Counted from the stretch's first letter, positions 8,975 through 16,853 are shown. The stretch is DNA of 39,222 nt from Cytophagales bacterium (GCA_013299115.1 JAAFKA010000040.1:1-39222), one strand, 5' to 3'. Made by a program: numbers and translations. Notes: a model not told the origin generated them from the sequence alone.

Positions 8975-9154
8975 TCAACTCCTCAATAGCCAGCACAAGC
9001 TAAAAATAAGCAACCAAAACAACAGTTTTAGTTTGGGTTTGAGCCACCGCCACCAACGAGGCTGTTGTTCTTTTGCCTGCATTTGCTCAAAAAGCAGATA
9101 AGCTGCCTGCCGAGCCTGACGCAAGGCTTCGAGTTGTTGTTGGGGATTAGTCAT
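8975..9154 (-). CDS. Small membrane protein, 59 residues (hypothetical)
   Basis: An ATG at 9154 opens a 59-codon frame ending in TGA at 8975-8977. The first 35 residues are Gln/Ala/Glu-rich and helical (MTNPQQQLEALRQARQAAYL); then PRWWRWLKPK leads into one hydrophobic segment (LKLLFWLLIFSLCWLL, about 42-57). It looks like a single-pass protein with its N-terminus in the cytoplasm. I recognise no family. It lies in an 830-bp stretch between the lipoprotein gene and the BlaI operators; outside this frame, 8739-8974 and 9155-9390 show no supportable gene. Confidence 0.5.
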   Translation of the reverse strand: MTNPQQQLEALRQARQAAYLLFEQMQAKEQQPRWWRWLKPKLKLLFWLLIFSLCWLLRS

Positions 9155-9390
9155 ATTTTTTTGTGAGTGTATCCAAATATTTTAGCAAAGTGGCTTGCTG
9201 ATTGGTGTAGTGCGTATCAAAAGCTATGAACATAGAATTTTATAATTTGCAGCGTATTTTACTGCAAAATACACAAAGAAATAATACACACTTACACAAA
9301 GGCACATTTTCTTTGCTTTCTCTGCGTATTCCTTTGCGTATTTTGCGGTTAAAAGCATTTTGGTAGAGCAAAATAAATTTAACATTTATT

Positions 9391-9436
9391 TACGAAAATA
9401 ATCGTAGATAAATTTGCAAATACGAAAACAATCGTA
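9391..9436. promoter_or_regulatory. Paired operators for the first BlaI-like repressor (TACGA-N6-TCGTA, twice)
   Basis: Two identical-design dyads occur: TACGA-AAATAA-TCGTA at 9391-9406 and TACGA-AAACAA-TCGTA at 9421-9436. Their start-to-start distance is 30 bp, about three helical turns. The second lies exactly between the putative -33 and -7 elements (9413-9444). BlaI/MecI repressors bind dyads as dimers and often act at two sites in their own promoter, so autoregulation of the downstream pair is inferred. Confidence 0.75.
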
Positions 9437-9444
9437 CATCTTTG
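9413..9444 (+). promoter_or_regulatory. Promoter of the first BlaI-M56 operon
   Basis: TTTG at 9413-9416 and CATCTTTG at 9437-9444 (one mismatch to TAnnTTTG), 20 bp apart, form a plausible Bacteroidota promoter. The second BlaI operator fills the spacer. Transcription would start near 9451, giving a leader of about 120 nt that includes the palindrome at 9465-9528. Confidence 0.5.
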
Positions 9445-9464
9445 TATTGTCAATTCTTTCTAAC

Positions 9465-9528
9465 TATTTAGATACGTTGGCAATGGCTTAGGCAGCCCCG
9501 TTAAAACCTTGACAATCGTATCTAAATA
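9465..9528. repeat. Palindromic repeat in the leader of the BlaI-M56 operon
   Basis: TATTTAGATACG (9465-9476) and CGTATCTAAATA (9517-9528) form a perfect 12-bp inverted repeat. Inside, 25 bp at 9473-9497 (core GGCAATGGCTTAGGCAGCC) recur in inverse orientation at 12541-12565, beyond the end of the operon. The unit probably forms a large hairpin in the mRNA leader. Confidence 0.8.
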
Positions 9529-9571
9529 AGCAAAAGAAAGCAAGACACAAACAAAAAAATTACAAACTATT

Positions 9572-9994
9572 ATGAAAAACAACGCAAAACCTACCGAGTC
9601 GGAATTAGAAATCCTACAAGTCTTGTGGGAACTCGGAGCCAGCACAGTGCGGACAGTCAATGACGAACTCTGCAAACGAAAAGAGGCAGAAGTGGGCTAC
9701 ACCACCACCCTCAAACAAATGCAAATTATGCACGAAAAAGGTTTGGTCAGCCGAAATGACGAGGCAAAAACCCACATTTTCAGTGCTGCCATTGCCGAAA
9801 GTGAAACCAAAAAACAGCTGTTAGACAGGTTTGTCGACCACGTATTCAGAGGGTCGGCTACAAGTTTAGTGATGCAAGCCTTGGGCGGAAAAAAATCAAA
9901 TGCCGATGAAATTTCCGAAATCCGCCGTTTCTTAGACGAAATGGAAAACAAACAAAAAGGTAACGACAACGCAAACGAAAAAGGAGGAAAATAA
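9572..9994 (+). CDS. BlaI/MecI/CopY-family transcriptional repressor (first copy)
   Basis: This 140-residue protein has the BlaI winged-helix domain (PTESELEILQVLWELGASTVRTVNDEL ... VGYTTTLKQMQIMHEKGLV, about residues 6-75) and a C-terminal dimerisation/cleavage region. In BlaI/MecI systems the repressor is inactivated when a membrane M56 peptidase senses a signal; the M56 gene here starts 1 bp after the stop codon. AAGGAGG at 9982-9988, inside the end of this gene, could be a Shine-Dalgarno site for the peptidase gene, unusual for this phylum, although it may merely reflect the codons for Lys-Gly-Gly. Operators lie at 9391-9436. Confidence 0.93.
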   Translation: MKNNAKPTESELEILQVLWELGASTVRTVNDELCKRKEAEVGYTTTLKQMQIMHEKGLVSRNDEAKTHIFSAAIAESETKKQLLDRFVDHVFRGSATSLVMQALGGKKSNADEISEIRRFLDEMENKQKGNDNANEKGGK

Positions 9995-9995
9995 A

Positions 9996-12422
9996 ATGAT
10001 AACCCTGCAAAATCTTATCGGAAATTGGTTCACACCCGAATTGTTGGCAGCCATCGGCTGGACTATTGTTCACTCCCTCTGGCAAGGGGCTTTGGTAGCT
10101 GTTTTATTGGCTATTGTCTTGGGTGTACTCAAAAACAATGCCTCTACCAATCGTTATGCCGTATCGGTTACGGCTTTGTTTGCCTTGTTGCAAATCTCTT
10201 TGTTTACCTTTATTGCCGTTTACGAACCTCGTTCTTTGGCTCAAGACCTCACTGCACCTACTGCGGTGATTGGCGAAATGACCTTAGAAAATCAGGATTT
10301 AATTATTGGCAATGCAGCCGAAACAACAGTCCAAAACGTGCAAAATGCCAGCACTTGGGCTACTTTTTATGAAACTACTTTGCTTACCATTCAAGAACAC
10401 TTGCATTTTATAGTTTGTCTTTGGATAGTTGGTGTGTTGTTATTCAGTTTGCGTTTTGCAGGCAACTTGCTGTATGTCAATCGGTTGCGAACTAAACAAA
10501 CTTCGCTTGTACCTGCTGCTTGGTTGCAACTAACCAATGACCTCCGCAGCAAATTGCGTTTGCGTAAAGAAGTGCAGGTTTTCTTGTCCGACTTGGTGCA
10601 TACGCCTACAGCTATTGGAATTTTTAAACCTGTTATTCTCATGCCTATCAGTTTGCAAACAGGTTTGACTATGGGCGAAGTGGAGAGTATTTTAGCACAC
10701 GAATTGGCACATATTCGCCGAAACGACTACTTGATAAATATTTTCCAATCTGTTGCCGAAATTTTGTTTTTCTATCACCCCGCTATGTGGTGGATTTCTG
10801 CAAACATCAGAGAAGAACGTGAAAATTGCTGCGACGACATGGCAGTAGCTGCACTTGGCGACTCTATGGTTTACTCACGTACCTTAGCCCGCATGAACGA
10901 AATGGCACACCAACAAACCTACACACAAACAGCTTTGGCTTTTGCAGGGCGAAAAGGGTCGTTGTTGTTCCGTATCAAAAGGTTGTTTACCCAACGCAAC
11001 GAAAACAATGTTTTTGCCGAAAGATTTGCTGCTGCTACTATTATTGTTGCGGGTCTATTGGTTTCTCTCACTGCCAATGCTACTTTGCTTACAGACAAAG
11101 CTGCAACAGTTATCAAAGAAATGAGCAATGAAGTAGCCGAATTGAGTAAGGTAGCTATGCACGAACAACGCCAACCTACGGAAGTTCCTTTGGAAGTACC
11201 CTCTGAAATTCCTACGGAAGTACCATTTTTGGCAGCCTCCGACACGTCCAAACGCAAAAGGGCTAAGTACATCATCACTGTAAACGAAGACGGCAAGGTG
11301 GACACCCTCAAAATGCCTGATGCAAATGGAGAGTTTTATTTCTACAATGGAACACTTGCACCCTTAGCACCCATGCCTCCAATGCCACCCATGCCGCCTA
11401 TGCCTCCTGATTTGGCTGAATTACCAGAGATGCCCGAAATTCCTGAATTTGCCTACGCACCCGCAATGGTTGAAATTGACGATTTCGATTTTTCTTTTGA
11501 AACTGACGATGATGGCAAAGACAAAAAACGCAAAAGAGTCTATGTGCAGATGAAAAATGGCGACAATAAACAACGCCAAATTATTATCAACGGCAAAACG
11601 ATGTCCTTAGATTCTATGAAAGCAAACAACATAGAAGTTGGCAAAGATGGCAATCGAGTGAAATTGTATTTTAGTGGAACAGAAAATACAGTCATAGACT
11701 TGGGCAACATAGCCAATGGTACAGATATGAAATTGCGTAATGTTCCTTTTCGTATGGGAGGTTTTCGCACAGGTACTTTTAGTAACAGAAGTTTTGACAA
11801 AAGTTTTGACAGTTTAAAAAACACCAAAGAGTACAAGAAAAAACGCGAAAAATACGAAAAAGCCTTAGAGGAGTACGAGGAAATGATGCTCAAATATCGC
11901 CAGCAAGTCCGCAAACAAGGCAAAGACAAAGCCATGAATTGGAAACAAACCGAAGAATGGCGTGCTTATGAGGAGGCAATGCGTGATTATGCAGAAGTGG
12001 TGCGTGAAAACCAAAGAGAAGTTGCAAATTTGGACAGAGAACGTCAAGAAATCATACGTGAGCAAGCAAACATTGCACGTGAAGAAAGACGTGCTGCAAT
12101 GGAGGAGGAAAGGCACAAAGAAATTGAAGCAAGGCACAAAGAAATTGAAGCAAGGCACAAAGTAATAGAAAAACAACATCTCGAAATTGAGAAAAAGCAC
12201 CAAGAAATTGCTGCGGCTCAAGAAGCAAAGATGGAAAAAGTGAAAGAGGAACTCAAAAAAGATGGATTTGCTACCGACAAAATCAAAATAGAGGTCAATA
12301 GCAAACGAATGATTATTAACGGCAAAGAGGTAAGTGCAGAAGTAGCCGAAAAATATCGTAAAATCTTAAATTTGAATAGCACAGCAGACGGAGATTTTAC
12401 TTACGAACAAACGAAGGACTAA
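9996..12422 (+). CDS. M56-family (BlaR1/MecR1-like) membrane metallopeptidase with long charged C-terminus
   Basis: The 808-residue protein begins with membrane segments (about 15-40, 50-72, 130-150) and a cytoplasmic zinc peptidase domain with HELAH at His235-His239 and a downstream EERENCCDD motif; another membrane segment lies near 345-365. The sensor part is not a penicillin-binding domain. Instead there is a Pro/Met repeat (PMPPMPPMPPMPPD), an acidic patch (EIDDFDFSFETDDDGKDKK), a beta-rich region, and a long charged coiled coil with KEIEARH-type heptads around 700-760. It probably senses an unknown envelope signal and cleaves the upstream BlaI-like repressor. A 14-bp inverted repeat follows the stop codon by about 60 bp. 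Confidence 0.92.
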   Translation: MITLQNLIGNWFTPELLAAIGWTIVHSLWQGALVAVLLAIVLGVLKNNASTNRYAVSVTALFALLQISLFTFIAVYEPRSLAQDLTAPTAVIGEMTLENQDLIIGNAAETTVQNVQNASTWATFYETTLLTIQEHLHFIVCLWIVGVLLFSLRFAGNLLYVNRLRTKQTSLVPAAWLQLTNDLRSKLRLRKEVQVFLSDLVHTPTAIGIFKPVILMPISLQTGLTMGEVESILAHELAHIRRNDYLINIFQSVAEILFFYHPAMWWISANIREERENCCDDMAVAALGDSMVYSRTLARMNEMAHQQTYTQTALAFAGRKGSLLFRIKRLFTQRNENNVFAERFAAATIIVAGLLVSLTANATLLTDKAATVIKEMSNEVAELSKVAMHEQRQPTEVPLEVPSEIPTEVPFLAASDTSKRKRAKYIITVNEDGKVDTLKMPDANGEFYFYNGTLAPLAPMPPMPPMPPMPPDLAELPEMPEIPEFAYAPAMVEIDDFDFSFETDDDGKDKKRKRVYVQMKNGDNKQRQIIINGKTMSLDSMKANNIEVGKDGNRVKLYFSGTENTVIDLGNIANGTDMKLRNVPFRMGGFRTGTFSNRSFDKSFDSLKNTKEYKKKREKYEKALEEYEEMMLKYRQQVRKQGKDKAMNWKQTEEWRAYEEAMRDYAEVVRENQREVANLDRERQEIIREQANIAREERRAAMEEERHKEIEARHKEIEARHKVIEKQHLEIEKKHQEIAAAQEAKMEKVKEELKKDGFATDKIKIEVNSKRMIINGKEVSAEVAEKYRKILNLNSTADGDFTYEQTKD

Positions 12423-12483
12423 GTAAAGTAAATGTTTTGTCCGCAAAATCTGCGTTATCTGTTTACTAAGGAATGGTCGCAGA

Positions 12484-12526
12484 CCTTGACAATCGTATAA
12501 AAATGGAGTAAGTACGATTGTCAAGG
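12484..12526. terminator. 14-bp perfect inverted repeat after the first M56 gene
   Basis: CCTTGACAATCGTA (12484-12497) pairs perfectly with TACGATTGTCAAGG (12513-12526) around a 15-nt loop. It lies between convergent operons and could terminate both, but also resembles part of the palindrome at 9465-9528, sharing CCTTGACAATCGTA with 9507-9520. Confidence 0.6.
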
Positions 12527-12532
12527 TGCGAA

Positions 12533-12568
12533 AAGTACGTGGCTGCCTAAGCCATTGCCAACGTACTT
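12533..12568. repeat. Inverse copy of the 9473-9497 repeat core
   Basis: AAGTACGT (12533-12540) and ACGTACTT (12561-12568) flank a 20-bp core (GGCTGCCTAAGCCATTGCCA). With the next five bases, the core is the reverse complement of 9473-9497. The two inverse copies bracket the coding part of the first BlaI-M56 operon. Confidence 0.8.
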
Positions 12569-12580
12569 AAAAATTCAACA

Positions 12581-13012
12581 TTATCGTTTAAAGCCCATCA
12601 CCGCCCCTCCACAGTAGCTTTGCGAGTCTTTAAAAGTGAAAGAGAGGTAATAAATCCCTGTGGCTTTGCACTTAAAAGTCCAGCCGGGGAATAGTTTGTT
12701 GTTTACAAAACTCGAAGCCAATTCGTTGCGTTGTGCGTCATATAGCGTAACACGCAAGCCGTTTACGCCGCCGTCTTTGCTCGACATTCTTATCACATAA
12801 TCCGTATCTCGGCTGAGTACGCAGGTGTATTCTATCTGTTTTCTGATGCCTCCTTTGCCATCTACTCGGTAGCTTTTGACAAAAGTGAAACCTTTGGGCA
12901 TGGCTCGCAAAGCTTTTTCAATGTAAATTTCTGTATCACATTGGGCAAAGGCGTAGCCTGTCGGTGCAACTACTAAGAAAAGTAGCCACACCCATTGTGT
13001 TATTTTTTTCAT
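12581..13012 (-). CDS. Small secreted protein (hypothetical)
   Basis: The 143-residue protein has a clear Sec signal peptide (MKKITQWVWLLFLVVAPTGYAFAQ), a beta-rich body, and cysteines near residue 25, in the middle, and near the end (SYCGGAV). The body reads like a small beta-sandwich: VTLYDAQRNELASSF and KATGIYYLSFTFKDS suggest a jelly-roll or pre-peptidase-like fold, which I cannot assign firmly. It lies downstream of the second M56 gene on the same strand, separated only by the composite repeat at 13051-13195. It may be a target or partner of the second BlaI system. Confidence 0.75.
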   Translation of the reverse strand: MKKITQWVWLLFLVVAPTGYAFAQCDTEIYIEKALRAMPKGFTFVKSYRVDGKGGIRKQIEYTCVLSRDTDYVIRMSSKDGGVNGLRVTLYDAQRNELASSFVNNKLFPGWTFKCKATGIYYLSFTFKDSQSYCGGAVMGFKR

Positions 13013-13050
13013 CTTGTTGTTGATTTTTAGTTCCTCACGTACAACCTATT

Positions 13051-13195
13051 CGATTTTGATTTCAGATTCACGTGCTTTACTTTCCGTAGGTTGCACCTAC
13101 GGCTATTGTTGTTCAACCCCTTCGGAGTTGGCTTGGCATTTTTTTACAACCTCGAAGAGGTTGAACAATAATAGCCCCACGTGCAACGTGGGGAC
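13051..13195. repeat. Single composite palindromic unit inside the second M56 operon
   Basis: This is one roughly 145-bp copy of the composite element amplified at 22-24.4 kb. In order it has a GATTTnATTTC/GATTCACGTGCTTT unit, CCGTAGGTTGCACCTACGG, CTATTGTTGTTCAACC with CCTTCGG, a T-rich centre, CAACCTCGAAGAGGTTGAAC, AATAG, and CCCCACGTGCAACGTGGGG. The unit ends about 5 bp from the stop codon of the second M56 gene, and its other end reaches near the start of the secreted-protein gene. Confidence 0.9.
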
Positions 13196-13199
13196 ACCT

Positions 13200-14837
13200 T
13201 TATCTCGGCGTATAACGCATGGTAACTGTTGCGTCTTTTTCGGCAGCTATTTGGAGGTAGCCCCCAATATCTTTGACAGGCGAAATTCGCACAATCCCTT
13301 GCTTATCAGGCGTATAATCTGTACCAAAAGTTTCTTTGAATAGCAATTTTGCTTTGCCTGCTGTAACCTCAAACGAATAATCCATGTCGTTTCGCAAAGT
13401 CATGGTAATTTCGGCTGCATCAGGGCTGGCTTTGGCAGAAAGTTGCAAACTACCAGCCTGCGGCGGCGAAGGTGGTGTTTCGTGCTTGCTCATATCATAT
13501 TCGCCGACCAAAACGACTACATTTTTTGCTCTTTTGCCATTTTTCAGCACTTCCATCATACATTCAGGGTTGTTGTCTTTCTGTTTGCGGTAGAATAGCA
13601 AAAATTTGGGTTTGGTTATTTCGTAGTCCTCGCTAAACTTTTTGGTTGTTTCGTCAAAAATTCGAACAGTCAAACCCTGATAGTCGTTGTCCGTTGCCAC
13701 AAAACTAATGCCGTATTGCAGGTGGTCTTGGGCAAAAAAGCTGACTTGATTTGCCGAGTTCGGCAGCAAAGTTTTGATAGCCTTGTACTCAAATTCGGTT
13801 TGCATAATTTGCTTTTGAGCCTCTATTTCGGAGGTTTGCAATTTGTAAATTTCTTTGCTACAAGCCACCAAAAATAAACCACCAACCAATGCGGGCAAGA
13901 TACCCAGCATTTTCCACAAAGCCCTGCGGTTGGTTTGCTGCTTTTGCAACATCATAATTCGTTTTTTGAGCAAAGATTTTTTGAAAAAAGAGTGTGCCAA
14001 CGCATACACTTCGCCCTGAAAAGTCTGATTAACCAGCAATTTTGCGTATTCTCTGCAATGAATAGCCTTGTTTTGCAGGCTGTTTTGCGAGTCTTTGGTT
14101 GCGTCTGTTAGTTGCAAAGTATTGACTGCCTGACGGTCTGCCAAATATTCGTGCAGGGCTTGCAAGGACTGTTTAGCCCAATACGCCACAGGATTAAACC
14201 AGAAAATGATTTGCAAAACCTCCATCAACAGCAAATCTAAGGTGTGCAGTTGTTTGATGTGTGTCAATTCGTGTAGCAAGATTTTTCTCCGTTGTTGGGG
14301 ACTCAACGCCTCATTTTCATTCCAAAACAAGATGTTCAGAAAAGTAAAAACAGGCAAGTGCTTTGGTAATTTCACCTGATAGACGCCTGCGTAGGGCGAA
14401 GTTTGCAGCCCATATTTTGCCACTAAACGCAAAATATGCCCCAAACCTTTCAAAAAACGAAACGCAGCCACCAATACGCCCAAACCATATATTGCAGCTA
14501 ACCAATTCCAATACATTGCCGTACTGTTTTGCGGTGCATTGCCCACTGCAATAGAAGCAACGGCAGGAATGGTCAGCGTAGGTTGTGGAGTAGGGGAGGG
14601 GGCAAAAGTTTCGTCTATCAGCAGTTGAAACTCCCCCGCATGTACGTGGGCTTGCAAGGCTTGCAAGGCGGGCAAGGCAGGCACGCAAGGCAGCAACAGA
14701 GCCACCAAAGTAGCCAACAAAAGATACACCCTGTTGCGGTGAAAAAACGTATCTCCTTGTAAAGCAACCACATACACGCCATACAAGAGTAGCCAAATTA
14801 GGCTGGTTTGCAATAAATGATTAAAAAAAGTTTCCAT
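13200..14837 (-). CDS. M56-family membrane metallopeptidase (second copy)
   Basis: The 545-residue protein has N-terminal membrane segments (about 8-27, 38-60, 108-128), the zinc site HELTH at His189-His193 followed by FNPVAYWAKQSLQALHEYLAD, and another membrane segment near 312-328 (LGILPALVGGLFLVACSK). About 215 beta-rich residues follow, presumably periplasmic, with no penicillin-binding motifs. The pair with the BlaI-like gene directly upstream (1-bp gap) argues for a BlaR1-type sensor-protease. The periplasmic part differs completely from that of the first M56 protein, implying a different signal. The stop codon abuts a composite repeat. Confidence 0.9.
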   Translation of the reverse strand: METFFNHLLQTSLIWLLLYGVYVVALQGDTFFHRNRVYLLLATLVALLLPCVPALPALQALQAHVHAGEFQLLIDETFAPSPTPQPTLTIPAVASIAVGNAPQNSTAMYWNWLAAIYGLGVLVAAFRFLKGLGHILRLVAKYGLQTSPYAGVYQVKLPKHLPVFTFLNILFWNENEALSPQQRRKILLHELTHIKQLHTLDLLLMEVLQIIFWFNPVAYWAKQSLQALHEYLADRQAVNTLQLTDATKDSQNSLQNKAIHCREYAKLLVNQTFQGEVYALAHSFFKKSLLKKRIMMLQKQQTNRRALWKMLGILPALVGGLFLVACSKEIYKLQTSEIEAQKQIMQTEFEYKAIKTLLPNSANQVSFFAQDHLQYGISFVATDNDYQGLTVRIFDETTKKFSEDYEITKPKFLLFYRKQKDNNPECMMEVLKNGKRAKNVVVLVGEYDMSKHETPPSPPQAGSLQLSAKASPDAAEITMTLRNDMDYSFEVTAGKAKLLFKETFGTDYTPDKQGIVRISPVKDIGGYLQIAAEKDATVTMRYTPR

Positions 14838-14838
14838 A

Positions 14839-15204
14839 TTACAAATCTGTTTTTTTGCCTATCATTTGCATAATGTCGTCCAATTCTTTGGTGTCCACTT
14901 CGTTTTTAGTGGCAAAAAATGAAACTAATTGTTTCAACGAGCCACCAAAATACTGTTCTATCAGTTTGTTGGCTGCCGAGTGGCTGTATTCCTCCTTGCT
15001 CACCACAGGATAATATTCGTGGGTATTGCCGTAGGTTTTGTGGTCTATAAAACCCTTCTGCTCCAACAACCTGACGACTGTTGAAACTGTATTGTAATTG
15101 GGCTTAGGTTCTGGATATTTTTCCAAAATATCTTTCACAAACCCTTTGCCTATCTCCCACAAGTATTGCATCACTTGTTCTTCGGCTTTGGTTAGTTCTT
15201 TCAT
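14839..15204 (-). CDS. BlaI/MecI/CopY-family transcriptional repressor (second copy)
   Basis: The winged-helix domain is visible (MKELTKAEEQVMQYLWEIGK ... PNYNTVSTVVRLLEQKGFIDH, residues 1-65), followed by a dimerisation helix region ending DELDD-like. The open frame extends to 15243, but the conserved BlaI start and the ATG at 15204 give the usual length of 121 residues. The operators are two TAGTT-N4-AACTA dyads at 15279-15312. They differ from the TACGA-N6-TCGTA sites of the first copy, so the two repressors likely control separate regulons. Confidence 0.93.
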   Translation of the reverse strand: MKELTKAEEQVMQYLWEIGKGFVKDILEKYPEPKPNYNTVSTVVRLLEQKGFIDHKTYGNTHEYYPVVSKEEYSHSAANKLIEQYFGGSLKQLVSFFATKNEVDTKELDDIMQMIGKKTDL

Positions 15205-15258
15205 CTTGTTTTTTGGTTTAGGGGTGTGGGCTGAAGCCCACACTACATTTAACTGCTA

Positions 15259-15312
15259 CAAAGTAAAAAAGAAAAATTTAGTTATACAACTATTTTTATA
15301 GTTATTTAACTA
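15259..15312 (-). promoter_or_regulatory. Promoter and paired operators of the second BlaI-M56 operon
   Basis: Two dyads, TAGTT-ATAC-AACTA (15279-15292) and TAGTT-ATTT-AACTA (15299-15312), are 20 bp apart start to start and lie within a larger palindrome (GAAAAATTTAGTTA to TAACTAAATTTTTC, 15271-15320). On the minus strand a TTG (15289-15287) falls inside the first dyad and TTACTTTG (15266-15259) is a near -7 match, with 20 bp between. Repressor binding would cover the promoter. Confidence 0.7.
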
Positions 15313-15344
15313 AATTTTTCTTTTGGTTGTTTTTTGCTTAAAAA

Positions 15345-16085
15345 TTACAAACCATATTGCTGGTTTATATTTCTCACTTCTTGGGCAGCTAAACCCAAAT
15401 CATTTGTCAAATCAGTCAAAAAACTTTGCTCTCTACCTTCATAGTTGCCATCGGCTGCTATGATGAGGGCTGCTTGTTGGTAAAGTTGCAAAGCAAAAGC
15501 ACCGTTTTGTCGAGCCTGACCGACTACTTCCTCATAAGGCATGGGGCTATTAAAAATCTGGGTTAATTCCTGATTTACAAGGTCTTGATTGGCTATGTTG
15601 CTCGGAAATAACTGGTCTATGGTGCTTTGAATGAGGTTTTGAATGACCTGTTTTTCTTGGGGTTGGAAATCACGGTCTGCCCCCACGCTGTAAGACCAAA
15701 TGCTGACTGCCATACTTGCCGCTTGCATACGTGCCTGTAATAAATCCTCTGCATTTTGGGCAGACGGGGCTGCCGAATTGTAACTTCCTCTGCTGTTGGA
15801 GTTTTGAAAATGATTGACAGCATAGTTTACGGCTGCTCCAATGGCTACGGATACTAAGCTACCAAAAACGGAGTTATTGCTGCTTGACCCACCACCTACA
15901 CTACCACCGCCACCAAAAAGCATATTGGCAAGGCTACCCAAATCTAAGCCGCCGCCACTGGTTTGTTGGTTGTTGTTTTGCTGCTCGTCATAACCCCCAT
16001 TGTTAGTTTCATTGGGATTGTCAAAATTAAAATTTTCACTTAGAGATTCCTCATCAGGATTATCTCGTACAATGCGTACAGGCAT
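15345..16085 (-). CDS. TerB-like/DUF533-like protein
   Basis: The 246-residue protein has a disordered Asn/Gln/Gly/Ser-rich N-terminal part (to about 70), a short hydrophobic segment (VFGSLVSVAIGAAVNYAVNH, about 72-92), then an alpha-helical domain from about 115. That domain contains SVGADRDFQPQEKQVIQNLI and AALIIAADGNYEGREQSFL, the two acidic helix pairs seen in TerB-like and YebE/DUF533 proteins. The TerB-like fold often accompanies TerD-type proteins in stress or defence islands. It is monocistronic on the minus strand. Function beyond the fold is unknown. Confidence 0.7.
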   Translation of the reverse strand: MPVRIVRDNPDEESLSENFNFDNPNETNNGGYDEQQNNNQQTSGGGLDLGSLANMLFGGGGSVGGGSSSNNSVFGSLVSVAIGAAVNYAVNHFQNSNSRGSYNSAAPSAQNAEDLLQARMQAASMAVSIWSYSVGADRDFQPQEKQVIQNLIQSTIDQLFPSNIANQDLVNQELTQIFNSPMPYEEVVGQARQNGAFALQLYQQAALIIAADGNYEGREQSFLTDLTNDLGLAAQEVRNINQQYGL

Positions 16086-16173
16086 GGCTCTTGTGGTTTA
16101 AAAAGTTAGAAGAAGAAAGTTATTTACGCAATGATAAAAAAAAATATTAACTTTCGCAAAATAATTAGATTTT

Positions 16174-16695
16174 ATGCTTGCTATTCGCCTTGCCACGCCT
16201 GCTGATGCGGGGGTTGTGGCAGAACTAAGTTCCATAACTTTCAAAGAAACCTACTGGGGAACAGATACAGATGAAAATATTTTGCAACACATAGACGCCT
16301 ATTTTAATGAGGAGCAAATTTGTACTGAAATAGAAGATGCCAACGCAAACTGGTATTTCATAGCTTACCTGAACGAACAACCTGTGGGCTACATCAGACT
16401 TCGCCACGATATACTGCTCAAACCAGATTATTTGCAAAGCAAAGAAGCCTTAGAAGTGGCTCGGTTGTATGTGTTAAAAGCCTTTCATGGACAAAAAATA
16501 GGCTGGCAACTGCTGCAACAAGCCGAAAAATTTGCCGAACAGCTACAATGTGAGGTAATTTGGCTTTGTGTGTGGAAAGAAAACCAAAAAGCCTTGCTTT
16601 TTTATCAACAAGGTGGTTTTGAATTGGCGGGAGAATATTTATTCCAATTAGGCACTTCCACTTATATAGATTGGGCAATGACTAAGAAATTGTAA
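16174..16695 (+). CDS. GNAT-family N-acetyltransferase
   Basis: This 173-residue single-domain GNAT protein starts IRLATPADAGVVAEL, has the beta4 strand VARLYVLKAF and the acetyl-CoA pyrophosphate loop HGQKIGWQLL (Q/RxxGxG/A form), and ends with a beta6-7 motif around KENQKALLFYQQGGFELAGEY. It acetylates an unknown small molecule or N-terminus; the substrate cannot be inferred. It is divergent from the TerB-like gene and not clearly in an operon. Confidence 0.9.
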   Translation: MLAIRLATPADAGVVAELSSITFKETYWGTDTDENILQHIDAYFNEEQICTEIEDANANWYFIAYLNEQPVGYIRLRHDILLKPDYLQSKEALEVARLYVLKAFHGQKIGWQLLQQAEKFAEQLQCEVIWLCVWKENQKALLFYQQGGFELAGEYLFQLGTSTYIDWAMTKKL

Positions 16696-16749
16696 AGATT
16701 TACAGCACAAGAAACCTGTGGTAGTTCTATACCAATCCTAAGCAAAACC

Positions 16750-16802
16750 AGAGGGTGTCCGAAAAATCAAATGATGTACCACAGGCTTTTTAGGCACCCT
16801 CT
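16750..16802. terminator. Hairpin between two convergent GNAT genes
   Basis: AGAGGGTG (16750-16757) pairs with CACCCTCT (16795-16802), with further AAAAA/TTTTT pairing inside. It lies midway between the converging GNAT genes and could stop both transcripts. Nearby CCTGTGGTA/TACCACAGG form an additional alternative pairing. Confidence 0.55.
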
Positions 16803-16853
16803 GCGCATTACACCTGTGGCACTACCCAGCAGGATTATAGTTTAAAAATAACC

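Noticed and set aside
9155-9390. Possible gene in the stretch upstream of the BlaI operators
   Set aside because: Only short frames and AT-rich, mildly repetitive sequence (GCGTATTTT-type words) are seen; nothing supports coding.
13200-14837. Lipoprotein signal in the second M56 protein (LFLVACSKE)
   Set aside because: The motif lies in an internal membrane segment near residue 325, not at the N-terminus, so it is not a processed lipobox.
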